Source of the DNA: Fusobacterium sp.
GTDB taxonomy: Bacteria > Fusobacteriota > Fusobacteriia > Fusobacteriales > Fusobacteriaceae
Length of the DNA: 8,937 bases
Reading direction: 5' to 3'
Assembly (NCBI GenBank): GCA_019410665.1
Contig: DXSD01000083.1
Span: 1 to 8,937, forward strand
Shown: in pieces, positions 1 to 6,625 of the stretch
Layout: every line of letters starts with the position of its first letter
How positions within the stretch are numbered: position 1 is the stretch's first letter
Program-made: the position numbers and the translations under genes
The notes under the pieces: generated by a model
Seen by the model: the letters and a program-made list of their open reading frames with translations, nothing else
Told to the model about the DNA's origin: nothing
Database searches by the model: none

Positions 1-451
1 AGGCTATCTGCTTATCTAATCTTATAGAGTTAGAAGTATTTTTTAGTTGATGATATAATCTTCTGATTTTATAAGCCATAGAATCAATTATATTTTTACA
101 AAGCTGAAAATCATAGCTCATTTCCTCTAAAAGATTTTTTGCTGGGATTTCTAAGATTTCAGAATCACTGAGTAATTCACAGTTGAGGGAGGTGATATCA
201 TTTTGTAAAATAACTTCGTTGAGGATATCTCCCTTACCATATATAAAAATAACTTTTTTTTCATTTAAAACATTTAATTTATAGAGAGAAGCAATCCCAT
301 TTATAATAAAATATATGGTTTCAACCCTATCTCTATCCAAAAATAGATGCTCTCCCTTTTTATATTTTTTAGCCTGCCCATATTTTAAAAAAAATTTTTT
401 GGTTGACTCGTTAGTATTTTTTAAAATTTTTATATTCTCTAATCTCTTCAA
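1..451 (-). CDS. Crp/Fnr family transcriptional regulator, N-terminal part (cut by window edge)
   Basis: Reading the minus strand from a TTG at 451-449 gives 150 uninterrupted codons to the window edge. The product reads as a cyclic-nucleotide-binding-like beta-roll: KKGEHLFLDRD near residue 31, then IYFIINGIASLYKLN (46-60) and YGKGDILNEV (71-80), the usual order of a Crp/Fnr sensor domain. A long helix (about 105-140) resembling the dimerisation helix follows. The DNA-binding helix-turn-helix should lie beyond the left edge. The start is chosen because no in-frame ATG precedes the fold and an AGGAG lies 9 bases upstream. The visible part lacks the N-terminal cysteine cluster of Fe-S FNR proteins (only Cys91 and Cys118), and I do not see the cAMP-contacting Arg-Ser pair of CRP, so the signal sensed is unknown. 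It follows the DUF4250 gene by 17 bases and is probably co-transcribed with the bat genes. Family assignment is good; ligand and targets cannot be inferred. Confidence 0.82.
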   Translation of the reverse strand, partial: MKRLENIKILKNTNESTKKFFLKYGQAKKYKKGEHLFLDRDRVETIYFIINGIASLYKLNVLNEKKVIFIYGKGDILNEVILQNDITSLNCELLSDSEILEIPAKNLLEEMSYDFQLCKNIIDSMAYKIRRLYHQLKNTSNSIRLDKQIA

Positions 452-460
452 CTAGAATTT

Positions 461-465
461 CTCCT
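461..465 (-). promoter_or_regulatory. Ribosome binding site deciding the TTG start of the Crp/Fnr gene
   Basis: The minus strand reads AGGAG here, preceded by a run of A and followed after 9 bases by TTG. It sits just past the DUF4250 stop codon (471-469). It is the only strong Shine-Dalgarno site near the 5' end of the Crp/Fnr reading frame, and no ATG is available at a suitable distance, which supports a TTG start. Confidence 0.7.
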
Positions 466-468
466 TTT

Positions 469-660
469 TTAATTTTGTTCAAATTGATTTTTTTCTTTAT
501 TGTATTCAAGACCTTTTTTCTTAAGCCCAGTTACAAGCTCTTCCATATCTATATCCTCATCTTCACATAGATCAGCAAGAGAAGAGTATTTATCTCTTAA
601 TCTCATATTAAGCATGCTATAAACTATATCTATGTCCATAGTCAAATATTTATTTTTCAT
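469..660 (-). CDS. DUF4250 domain small protein
   Basis: This 63-residue acidic protein spans the whole DUF4250 family pattern: an N-terminal MDIDIVYSMLNMRLRDKYSSL (residues 8-28), then LCEDEDIDMEELVTGLKKKG (31-50) and a closing YNKEKNQF (53-60). Family members I know are about 55-65 residues, so it is full length. The small all-helical appearance, with a DIDMEEL segment resembling the start of a helix-turn-helix, could suit nucleic-acid or protein binding, but no function is established and none is claimed. Its ATG overlaps the batD stop by 11 bases, and its Shine-Dalgarno (AAGGAG at 673-668, 7 bases upstream) lies inside the end of batD, so translation is probably coupled to batD. The Crp/Fnr gene follows 17 bases downstream. 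No signal peptide or membrane segment is seen. Confidence 0.85.
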   Translation of the reverse strand: MKNKYLTMDIDIVYSMLNMRLRDKYSSLADLCEDEDIDMEELVTGLKKKGLEYNKEKNQFEQN

Positions 661-2272
661 TTTTTAACTCCTTCTTAAGTCTATTTATTATATTTTTTCT
701 ATCAATTGTACTATTGTTATAGTGAAAATTTTCTAACTCTCTATTAATTTGGATAAATTCAGGAGATAGTCCAAGTTTTACAAGTTTATCTTCAAGATGT
801 ACTTTAGGACTAAAGTTGTATTTTCTTTTCATAAAACTACAATAAGCTTCATAGAACTCTTTATCATCTTTAGCCTTCTTTAGATCTTCTAAATTATAAG
901 AAGAAGATTTTTTACTATTTTTTCTAAGAAGATAGAAAATAACTCCACTTTCAATTATGACTATAATAATAAGTCCTATAATTAAATAGTTATCAAAAAT
1001 ATTTTTTTCCTTGGTACTTGAATCAAGGAACTCTATTTTTATCTCTTCTAAAGAATTATCAATTTTTTTCTCAGTTGCTGGAGAAATAATGCCTAAATTA
1101 GAGTTAGGAGTAGTATTTATAGTAGGATTACTTACACCAGTTACATTTATTTTTTTACTTGGGATAACAAGATATTTATAAGTTTTCATCTGAGTATCAA
1201 AGTATGGAATAGCTATTTCAGGAATAGTAACTTCTCCATTTTTTTTAGGAATAAGTGCTATTTCAAAATTTTTCTCTCCATAATACTTTCCATTAATGAT
1301 TTTTTCATCTCTACTTTTTAAACTTTCATAAACATTGAAATCTTGCAAATTTTTAGTAACAATCTTTTCTAAACCATCAAGATTGGCATTTCCAAAAATT
1401 TTTACATTTAATAGTAAAGATTGCCCATAGTTTACAGAATCACTGCTCCAAGAAAAATCAATTTCAGGAGTTCCAACTATATTTTGAAAACCAGAAGGTT
1501 TATTAGTTGGAAGAGGAAGGATATTAACTTTTATATTTCTTCCACCAAAGTATTTAGGTGGCGTTGACTCTTCAAAGAAAAAATCTCTTCTTCCAGTACT
1601 TTGAGTAACAGCCATCTGTCCAGAGTTTATTATTTTTTCACCAGAAGAGTTTGCTTCTAATACCCCTCTATAAATTCCTAATTTTAATCCCTGTTTTCCA
1701 GAAGGAGCTCTAAAATAACTTTGTTCATAATTACCTGTAAGTATAGCAGGACTCAGATCTTTTACAGAAAAATCATCAAATTTTGGTGCTCTACTGTAAC
1801 CAATAGAGTTTATATTAACAGTAGTTAAGAAGTTCTCCTCATATACTATTTTTTCACCAAAATAGAAACTGTCTCTATCTTTTATAGAAGTTTCTATCTT
1901 CATATCCTCAGAGATATTTTGAATACTTTCTTTTTGCACTTCTATATTAAGAGTGTTAGACTTACTATTTTTATCAGTAACTACACTGAGAGGGAAGTTT
2001 TTAACTTCACTAGCAATAACTGTGTAGTTATCAATTTTTTCACTTGTTTTATCTCCATTAATATAAGAGTATTTACTCTGTGTTCCTTTAGAAAGAATTT
2101 GTAAATTTTCAATTCCCTCTATTTTATAATCTCTTTTATCCTCATTTAAAAATTTTACCTGTATATTAAAGGGTTCGTTAATAGCTGGTTTAGTATTTGA
2201 ACTATCAAGAATTATATCTCCATAGGATAGAAAAGATGTAATAAGGAATAAAGAACTAACTATTTTTTTCAT
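650..2272 (-). CDS. batD: BatD family protein, membrane-anchored, large periplasmic region
   Basis: The 540-residue product starts with a signal peptide (MKKIVSSLFLITSFLSYG, cleavage probably near residue 18). A long beta-rich extracytoplasmic region follows (about 20-425), opening with the family-typical 'SNTKPAINEPFNIQVKF' strand pattern and looking like repeated Ig-like sandwiches. One membrane segment (about 429-449, YLIIGLIIIVIIESGVIFYLL) leads to a cytosolic helical tail (about 460-538) containing KEFYEAYCSFMKRKYNFSP, the FYxxxxxxxxxKY pattern seen in BatD C-termini. Length, topology and position after two VWA genes and a TPR gene identify BatD (named in the Bacteroides aerotolerance cluster). 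Its role is probably as a structural partner of BatA/BatB; no enzymatic motif is visible. The start is supported by AGGAGG 8 bases upstream, which overlaps the batC stop. The tail appears related to that of the 234-residue protein encoded at 5108-5812. Confidence 0.88.
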   Translation of the reverse strand: MKKIVSSLFLITSFLSYGDIILDSSNTKPAINEPFNIQVKFLNEDKRDYKIEGIENLQILSKGTQSKYSYINGDKTSEKIDNYTVIASEVKNFPLSVVTDKNSKSNTLNIEVQKESIQNISEDMKIETSIKDRDSFYFGEKIVYEENFLTTVNINSIGYSRAPKFDDFSVKDLSPAILTGNYEQSYFRAPSGKQGLKLGIYRGVLEANSSGEKIINSGQMAVTQSTGRRDFFFEESTPPKYFGGRNIKVNILPLPTNKPSGFQNIVGTPEIDFSWSSDSVNYGQSLLLNVKIFGNANLDGLEKIVTKNLQDFNVYESLKSRDEKIINGKYYGEKNFEIALIPKKNGEVTIPEIAIPYFDTQMKTYKYLVIPSKKINVTGVSNPTINTTPNSNLGIISPATEKKIDNSLEEIKIEFLDSSTKEKNIFDNYLIIGLIIIVIIESGVIFYLLRKNSKKSSSYNLEDLKKAKDDKEFYEAYCSFMKRKYNFSPKVHLEDKLVKLGLSPEFIQINRELENFHYNNSTIDRKNIINRLKKELKNEK

Positions 2273-2280
2273 TTCTATCT

Positions 2281-2287
2281 CCTCCTA
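2281..2287 (-). promoter_or_regulatory. batD ribosome binding site fused to the batC stop codon
   Basis: The minus strand reads TAGGAGG: the TAG is the batC stop (2287-2285) and the same bases begin a near-perfect Shine-Dalgarno sequence 8 bases before the batD ATG. Ribosomes terminating on batC would cover this site, so termination and re-initiation are likely coupled. The moxR/DUF58 junction uses the same arrangement. Confidence 0.75.
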
Positions 2288-3184
2288 CCATCTATTAGTT
2301 GAGTTATGATTACTCATCTCCATAACTCTTTCATTGTTTTTAAAAGCTTGTTTCTCATTACCTTCAAGTCTTTGTAAAATTGCTCTTACCTCTTGCTCTC
2401 TAATCTCCTCTTGTGACTGAGGTTTTATCTCTTTAGAGTCACTTCCAGCTCCTTGCTTCTCCTCTTGATTTTGTTGAGAAGAGTTTTCATTGTTTTGCTC
2501 TTGTTTCTCATCATTTTGAGTATCTTTATTATTTTCTTTTTCTTGTTCTGAATCTTTATCTTGCTGAGTTTGTTGCTTATTAGAAGAGTTTTCTTGTTCA
2601 TTCTCTTGATTTTGAGGGTTGCTATTCTCTTGATTGTTATCAGATTTTTCCTCATTATTTTTTTGTTGCTGATTTTGTTCTTGATTTTGATTATTTTGTT
2701 TTTCCTGATTTTCTTGCTTCTCTTGATTATCTTTTTGCTCTTGTTGATTTTGCTGACTACTATTTTCTAGTTTTTTTAAAGTTAGCTCATAATTTTTTTT
2801 GATATTGATATCATCAGATTTTTTCATAGCTAATTTATACTCTTCAAGAGCTTTTTTATAGAACTCTTGTGAATTTTCAGGAGAACTATCTCCTAAATAT
2901 ACCCATGAATTTCCCTTTAAAAAGTTTTCTTCAGCAGAGGATTTAGTGACCTCTTCATAATTTTTTTCCTTATAGAAAGATTTTAAAAGATTGCTATTTA
3001 TTTTACTATCCTCTTTCAAAGCAAGAGCTTTATTGTAATACTCTCTCCCCTCATTAAACTTTTCACTTTTTATTAGTTCATTTCCCTTTCTCACATAGTT
3101 ATATATTTTTAAAGGAGTAAGAGATTTTAGAACTAATATAATTGAAGTAATGAGTAAGATAGTAGCTATAATCTTATTCTTCAT
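2285..3184 (-). CDS. batC: BatC-like TPR protein with Gln/Asn-rich linker
   Basis: This 299-residue protein has an N-terminal membrane anchor or uncleaved signal (about 5-24). Two TPR-like helical repeats follow: one around 29-58 (YVRKGNELI...EYYNKALAL) and a second around 86-140 ending KKNYELTLKKL, which matches the 'YNLEL' closing helix of BatB/BatC-type TPRs. Residues 141-248 are almost wholly Q, N, E, K, S and D. The tail (about 262-299) becomes ordinary sequence again, with ILQRLEGNEKQAFKNNERV and a terminal Trp, echoing the 'L..EKK....K...W' tail of Bacteroidetes BatC. The TPR part probably binds partner proteins at the outer face of the inner membrane, as a scaffold for BatA, BatB and BatD; that is inferred from family and topology. 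The ATG overlaps the batB stop by 11 bases, with GAGGTG (3197-3192) 7 bases upstream. Identity as BatC rests on order, TPR and tail, not on strong global similarity. Confidence 0.78.
   Translation of the reverse strand: MKNKIIATILLITSIILVLKSLTPLKIYNYVRKGNELIKSEKFNEGREYYNKALALKEDSKINSNLLKSFYKEKNYEEVTKSSAEENFLKGNSWVYLGDSSPENSQEFYKKALEEYKLAMKKSDDINIKKNYELTLKKLENSSQQNQQEQKDNQEKQENQEKQNNQNQEQNQQQKNNEEKSDNNQENSNPQNQENEQENSSNKQQTQQDKDSEQEKENNKDTQNDEKQEQNNENSSQQNQEEKQGAGSDSKEIKPQSQEEIREQEVRAILQRLEGNEKQAFKNNERVMEMSNHNSTNRW
2441..2764 (-). repeat. Low-complexity CAA/AAT/GAA-rich tract encoding the BatC linker
   Basis: About 324 bases encode batC residues 141-248, using nearly only CAA/CAG, AAT/AAC, GAA/GAG and AAA/AAG codons. 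The coding strand is therefore highly purine-rich, and out-of-frame readings stay open on both strands (2425-2655 and 2561-2770). Short imprecise units such as NQEKQ-ENQEKQ recur, but I see no long exact tandem array. The encoded segment should be disordered and hydrophilic; it may act as a flexible spacer. Confidence 0.8.
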
Positions 3185-4142
3185 CTTTAATCACCTCTTT
3201 CAAAAGATAAGCAATGATTAAAAGAAGCATACCAATTCCTAAAGGGTATTGAAAATACTTTTCATAGCTTTTACTTTTTTCATTTCTTTGATTTTTTCTC
3301 TCTAAGTCCATAGTATCTTTTATAAAATTTTTAGAAGTATCTACAAGATTATTAACTTCATAATATTTTCCATTATTTTCTTGAGCAATCTTTTGTAAAA
3401 ATTCAGAGTTTAATCTACTTATTACAGGAGAACCAGAGTCATCTTTTATGAATCCTCTCTTCACTCCATTTTTATATTCAGGAATTACATTTCCCTGTGA
3501 AGTTCCAACTCCAATAGAGTAAACATCAATTTTATTTGCTTTTACAAAATCAAGAGATTTTTTATCAAAATCTCCACCATCAGATATAACTATAACAGTT
3601 TTATTTTCACTTTCTATCTCTTTAAAAGATTTTTCAGCTAATTGCAAAGCTTGATATAGTTCTGTACCTCCACCTGAGATTAAAGTTGTATTAAGAGCAT
3701 TTATATAGTTTTCAGTAATATTATAGTCATCAGTAAGGGGCATCTGAATATAAGCACTATCAGAAAATGGAATAAATCCTATTCTATCCCCCTTTAAATT
3801 CTGGATTAAATTATTTAAAACTCTTTTTCCTGCTTCTAATCTATTTGGATATACATCTTCAGTAAGCATAGAACGTGAAGTATCTATAAGAGCATAGATA
3901 TTCATTCCTTTTACTTCTATATTTTCATCTTCAATCTCTTTTTGAGGAGAGAGTAGAGCAACAACCACTAATAAACTTCCAAGTACTAGAAGGAGAGTTT
4001 TTAAAGTGCTTATTCTTCTTTTATTTCTAAGCTTTAAACTTTTTAATATCTCCCCTCTTTTTCTCATACCTAAAATCATAATTAAGAGGAGAATAAGAGG
4101 AAAGATAAGATAGATACTGTTGTTTAAACTTCCAAATTCCAT
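3174..4142 (-). CDS. batB: BatB-like membrane VWA domain protein
   Basis: The 322-residue protein has two N-terminal membrane segments (about 10-26 and 48-66), a von Willebrand factor A domain (about 80-275) and a C-terminal membrane segment (about 298-314). The metal-ion-dependent adhesion site looks complete: DTSRS (87-91), Thr160 in GGGTELYQAL and Asp188 in VISDGGD. A strongly basic loop (27-48) between the first two segments should stay in the cytoplasm, placing the VWA domain outside the inner membrane. It is a clear paralogue of the upstream VWA gene: both share PNRLE, FS/FGG-D-AY and P-L-T-x-D positions. Being second of the pair and directly before the TPR gene, it is called BatB; here VWA and TPR are separate genes rather than fused as in some proteobacteria. 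The start has GAGGTG 5 bases upstream, 13 bases after batA. Confidence 0.87.
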   Translation of the reverse strand: MEFGSLNNSIYLIFPLILLLIMILGMRKRGEILKSLKLRNKRRISTLKTLLLVLGSLLVVVALLSPQKEIEDENIEVKGMNIYALIDTSRSMLTEDVYPNRLEAGKRVLNNLIQNLKGDRIGFIPFSDSAYIQMPLTDDYNITENYINALNTTLISGGGTELYQALQLAEKSFKEIESENKTVIVISDGGDFDKKSLDFVKANKIDVYSIGVGTSQGNVIPEYKNGVKRGFIKDDSGSPVISRLNSEFLQKIAQENNGKYYEVNNLVDTSKNFIKDTMDLERKNQRNEKSKSYEKYFQYPLGIGMLLLIIAYLLKEVIKDEE

Positions 4143-4155
4143 TTTTTCACCTCTT

Positions 4156-5115
4156 TTATGGTATTCTAATATATTTATGATATTGGAAGAAAGCTCCTAA
4201 AATTAGTAGGAAAAGAGCAACTTTTAAAATATTTTCATAGAGCTCCTCTTTTTCATAATAACTTCTTCCATCAATTTTAGTTTTTTCTAGCTGATCAATC
4301 TTATTAAATATCTCTTGAAACTCCTTCTCACTTCCAGCTCTAAAATATTCACCTTCAGTTTTAGAAGCAATAGATTTTAAAAGATTTTCATCTAGCTCAT
4401 TATTTTTTCTAGTAATGTGTCCAAAGGGAACACGAACTTGATACTCTCTAGCTCCAATTCCTATAGTATAGATCTTAACTCCTAACTCTTTAGCTATTTC
4501 ACTAGCTCCCATAGGGCTCATCTCTCCAGAGTTATTCTCTCCATCAGTCATTAAAATTATAACTTTAGATTTAGCTTGGGAGTCTTTTAATCTGTTTAGA
4601 GAAACCCCTAATCCCATACCAATAGCAGTTCTATTATTACTTGTAATATCTTCAGTTGTAAGCTTAGAGGTAATATCTTTTACAACTTTATGATCAAAGG
4701 TTAAAGGAACTTTAGTGTAGGCATCTCCACCAAAAACTACTAGAGCTATTCTATCATTTACCCTCTTATCAATAAATTCTCCTAAGAGTTTTTTTGCAGT
4801 TTCCAATCTATTAGGTTTAAAATCTGTTTGTAACATAGATTGTGATAGATCTAAAGCTACCACTATATCAATTCCATCTTTTTTTACAATCTTATTTTCT
4901 GACACAAGTTGTGGACGAGCTAGAGCTATACATATTAAAATCAAAGAAGTAAGAATAAGAAGTTTTCCTATTAAATACTTTTTACTCTTCATTTGAAATT
5001 TTTTTAGAGGTTTAATTCCTGGAACTCTAATCCCTTTTTTTCTCTCTTTTTTAAAGAAAAGATAGATAATAATAGGAATAAAAACTAAAAAATATGGTGA
5101 GGCAAACTTAAACAT
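4156..5115 (-). CDS. batA: BatA-like membrane VWA domain protein
   Basis: The 319-residue protein has membrane segments at about 7-21, 48-66 and 295-311, with a VWA domain between the second and third. The metal site is complete: DLSQS (89-93), Thr163 in NRTAIGMGL and Asp191 in LMTDGENN. Residues after the second segment (ALARPQ, 65-69) and the ELGVKIYTIGIG strand (210-221) are typical of BatA. The basic loop at 22-48 predicts a cytoplasmic turn and a periplasmic VWA domain. Mg2+-dependent protein binding is the usual role of such a site; partners are probably BatB, BatC and BatD. The ATG overlaps the upstream gene's stop by 8 bases (ATGTTTAA), so translation is probably coupled. Its Shine-Dalgarno is unusual, AAGGGGGG rather than AGGAGG. 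Confidence 0.9.
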   Translation of the reverse strand: MFKFASPYFLVFIPIIIYLFFKKERKKGIRVPGIKPLKKFQMKSKKYLIGKLLILTSLILICIALARPQLVSENKIVKKDGIDIVVALDLSQSMLQTDFKPNRLETAKKLLGEFIDKRVNDRIALVVFGGDAYTKVPLTFDHKVVKDITSKLTTEDITSNNRTAIGMGLGVSLNRLKDSQAKSKVIILMTDGENNSGEMSPMGASEIAKELGVKIYTIGIGAREYQVRVPFGHITRKNNELDENLLKSIASKTEGEYFRAGSEKEFQEIFNKIDQLEKTKIDGRSYYEKEELYENILKVALFLLILGAFFQYHKYIRIP

Positions 5116-5812
5116 TGTGATCCCCCCTTATTTTATTATAAATTTCCATTACTCTATCTAAAACCTCTTTTTTACTCTCACTATCCTCTTTAGAAAATTT
5201 ATGAATATCAAGATTATTGATAAAAGCTATATCTTCATTGTCTATCATACCTATAGTGTGATAATTCCCACTTAGAAAGTGACTTTGATATTTTTGATCT
5301 ATATATTTTCTAAGAGCCATACTCAGCTGGAAATCCCAATCTACTTCACTAAGATTAGAGATTTTATTTTCAAACTCTTTCTCAGGAGAGATAGAATTAT
5401 TTTTCTTAAAATTAATTCCTTTAATAAGGTAGATAAGAGATGAAACTCCTAAAACACCACCTAAGATCAGTAGATAAGGAAAAGTTTTAGAATGTAGTTG
5501 AGAATCACTATTGTCACTTAAGTGAGGATAAATCTCTTTATCACTATCAGTAAGAACAGATTCTATATTAAAAAGAAGTTTCTTATTTCCTAAGATTACA
5601 GTATTTTCTCCAACTTCATAACCTCTTATAGATAAAATATAGCCATCATCACTTTTTTCAATATTTTCAAGTTGGAGTTTAGAATTTTTGAAACCTTCAA
5701 CAATAGATTCTTTTTCAATCCCACTTATCTTAAACTTTATTAAATCTCCTACATTTATATCTTTAGCAAAAATAAGTGAGGAGATTAGAAAAAACATAGC
5801 TATCCTTCTCAT
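5108..5812 (-). CDS. Unnamed Bat-cluster membrane protein, DUF4381-like position, BatD-like tail
   Basis: I do not recognise a named family for the whole 234-residue protein. It has a signal peptide (1-16, MRRIAMFFLISSLIFA), a short beta-rich extracytoplasmic domain (about 18-88) with a GDLIKFKISGIE strand, an acidic linker (89-108), one membrane segment (112-131) and a cytosolic helical module (about 146-229). The module carries WDFQLSMALRKYIDQKY and LDIHKFSKED, which line up in order with the BatD tail. It sits between DUF58 and BatA, where gammaproteobacterial clusters carry DUF4381 and many others a small membrane protein, so it may be the functional counterpart. Its start overlaps the DUF58 stop in ATGA, with AAGGAGG (5824-5818) 5 bases upstream; its end overlaps batA by 8 bases. 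A role in linking cytosolic MoxR/DUF58 with periplasmic VWA proteins is inference from topology. Confidence 0.8.
   Translation of the reverse strand: MRRIAMFFLISSLIFAKDINVGDLIKFKISGIEKESIVEGFKNSKLQLENIEKSDDGYILSIRGYEVGENTVILGNKKLLFNIESVLTDSDKEIYPHLSDNSDSQLHSKTFPYLLILGGVLGVSSLIYLIKGINFKKNNSISPEKEFENKISNLSEVDWDFQLSMALRKYIDQKYQSHFLSGNYHTIGMIDNEDIAFINNLDIHKFSKEDSESKKEVLDRVMEIYNKIRGDHNV
5122..5129 (-). promoter_or_regulatory. Atypical G-run ribosome binding site of batA
   Basis: The minus strand reads AAGGGGGG, 6 bases before the batA ATG. Other genes in this cluster use AGGAGG or GAGGTG. The six-G run also forms codons for the C-terminal Arg-Gly-Asp of the 234-residue protein, so the site serves two genes. 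It is the only clear G homopolymer of this length that I noticed in the window. Confidence 0.55.
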
Positions 5813-6621
5813 ACTCTCCTCCTTCTTTTAAAATAATTGGCTAATTTGATTACAAAATTTTCATCTGTATAGAGAGTTAAAATATTTTTAGGAAGCTCCT
5901 CTTCTAAATGATACTCTCTATGAAAATTTTCAATAACTATCTCTTCTCCAGTTTCAGAGTCACTCATAGTAAAAATAGCACCTTTTGGAAGAGTCTCAAA
6001 TTTTCTATCAGCTACTCTTAAAGGGATTAGATCATGCTTTTGACTGATTAATCTCATAGCTTTTTCATAATTTTCATCTATAAAATCACTTATTATAAAT
6101 ATAACAGCTCTCTGCTTACAAATTTTATCAAAGGAGAAAAGGACTTTAGAAATATCTGTCCCTTTTCCTTTTGGAGAAAGAGTTAAAAGAGTATCTAATA
6201 TTACTAACCCCTGTTTCTTTCCTTTTTTTAGTGGAATAATCTTTTCAATATCATCTGTAAAGAATATAGCCCCTACTTTATCACTGTTTTTTATAGCACT
6301 AAATGCTAAACTTCCAACAAGCTGGGATATTAAATCTTGTTTAGCAATAAAATTATTTGAGTTGGATATATCAATTAAAAGATAAATATTTTGTTCCCTC
6401 TCTTCAGTAAACTCTTTTATATAAGTTTTTCTCTGTCTAGCACTGACTTTCCAATCTATTTTTTTTACATCATCTCCAGGAGCATATCTTCTTATATCAG
6501 AAAACTCCATACCATTCCCCTTAAAATAAGAACGATAGTTTCCAGAAAAAATTTCACTAGCAAGGAGAGAAGAGGCAATCTCTATTTTTTTAATTTTTTT
6601 AAGTATCTCTTCTTTGTTCAT
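5809..6621 (-). CDS. DUF58 domain protein (VWA-like fold)
   Basis: The 270-residue protein shows the DUF58 hallmark: FKGNGMEFSDIRRYAPGDD (33-51) then KKIDWKVSAR (53-62) and FTEERE (71-76). A VWA-like core follows, with DISNS (84-88), Thr155 in GKGTDISKV and Asp179 in IISDF, so a metal site appears intact. No membrane segment is seen, so it should be a soluble cytoplasmic protein; larger DUF58 proteins in other bacteria carry N-terminal membrane helices that are absent here. It ends in a basic RRRR cluster (267-270 region). In known clusters DUF58 is the immediate partner gene of MoxR and is thought to act with the ATPase. The start is set by TAGGAGGT 4 bases upstream, overlapping the moxR stop, and its own stop overlaps the next gene by 4 bases. 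Confidence 0.92.
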   Translation of the reverse strand: MNKEEILKKIKKIEIASSLLASEIFSGNYRSYFKGNGMEFSDIRRYAPGDDVKKIDWKVSARQRKTYIKEFTEEREQNIYLLIDISNSNNFIAKQDLISQLVGSLAFSAIKNSDKVGAIFFTDDIEKIIPLKKGKKQGLVILDTLLTLSPKGKGTDISKVLFSFDKICKQRAVIFIISDFIDENYEKAMRLISQKHDLIPLRVADRKFETLPKGAIFTMSDSETGEEIVIENFHREYHLEEELPKNILTLYTDENFVIKLANYFKRRRRV

Positions 6622-6625
6622 CTCT

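Noticed and set aside
1919..2104. Plus-strand open frame of 61 codons
   Set aside because: It lies fully antisense inside batD, has no clear ribosome site and encodes a Phe/Asn-rich string typical of reversed AT-rich coding DNA.
2441..2764. Tandem repeat array or CRISPR-like repeat
   Set aside because: Units are short, imperfect and in frame with a coding region; there are no regularly spaced identical repeats or spacers.
2425..2770. Out-of-frame open frames over batC (minus 2425-2655, plus 2561-2770)
   Set aside because: Both come from the low-complexity CAA/GAA/AAT tract, which rarely makes stop codons in other frames; products are Lys/Ile-rich or almost pure Leu/Ile/Phe.
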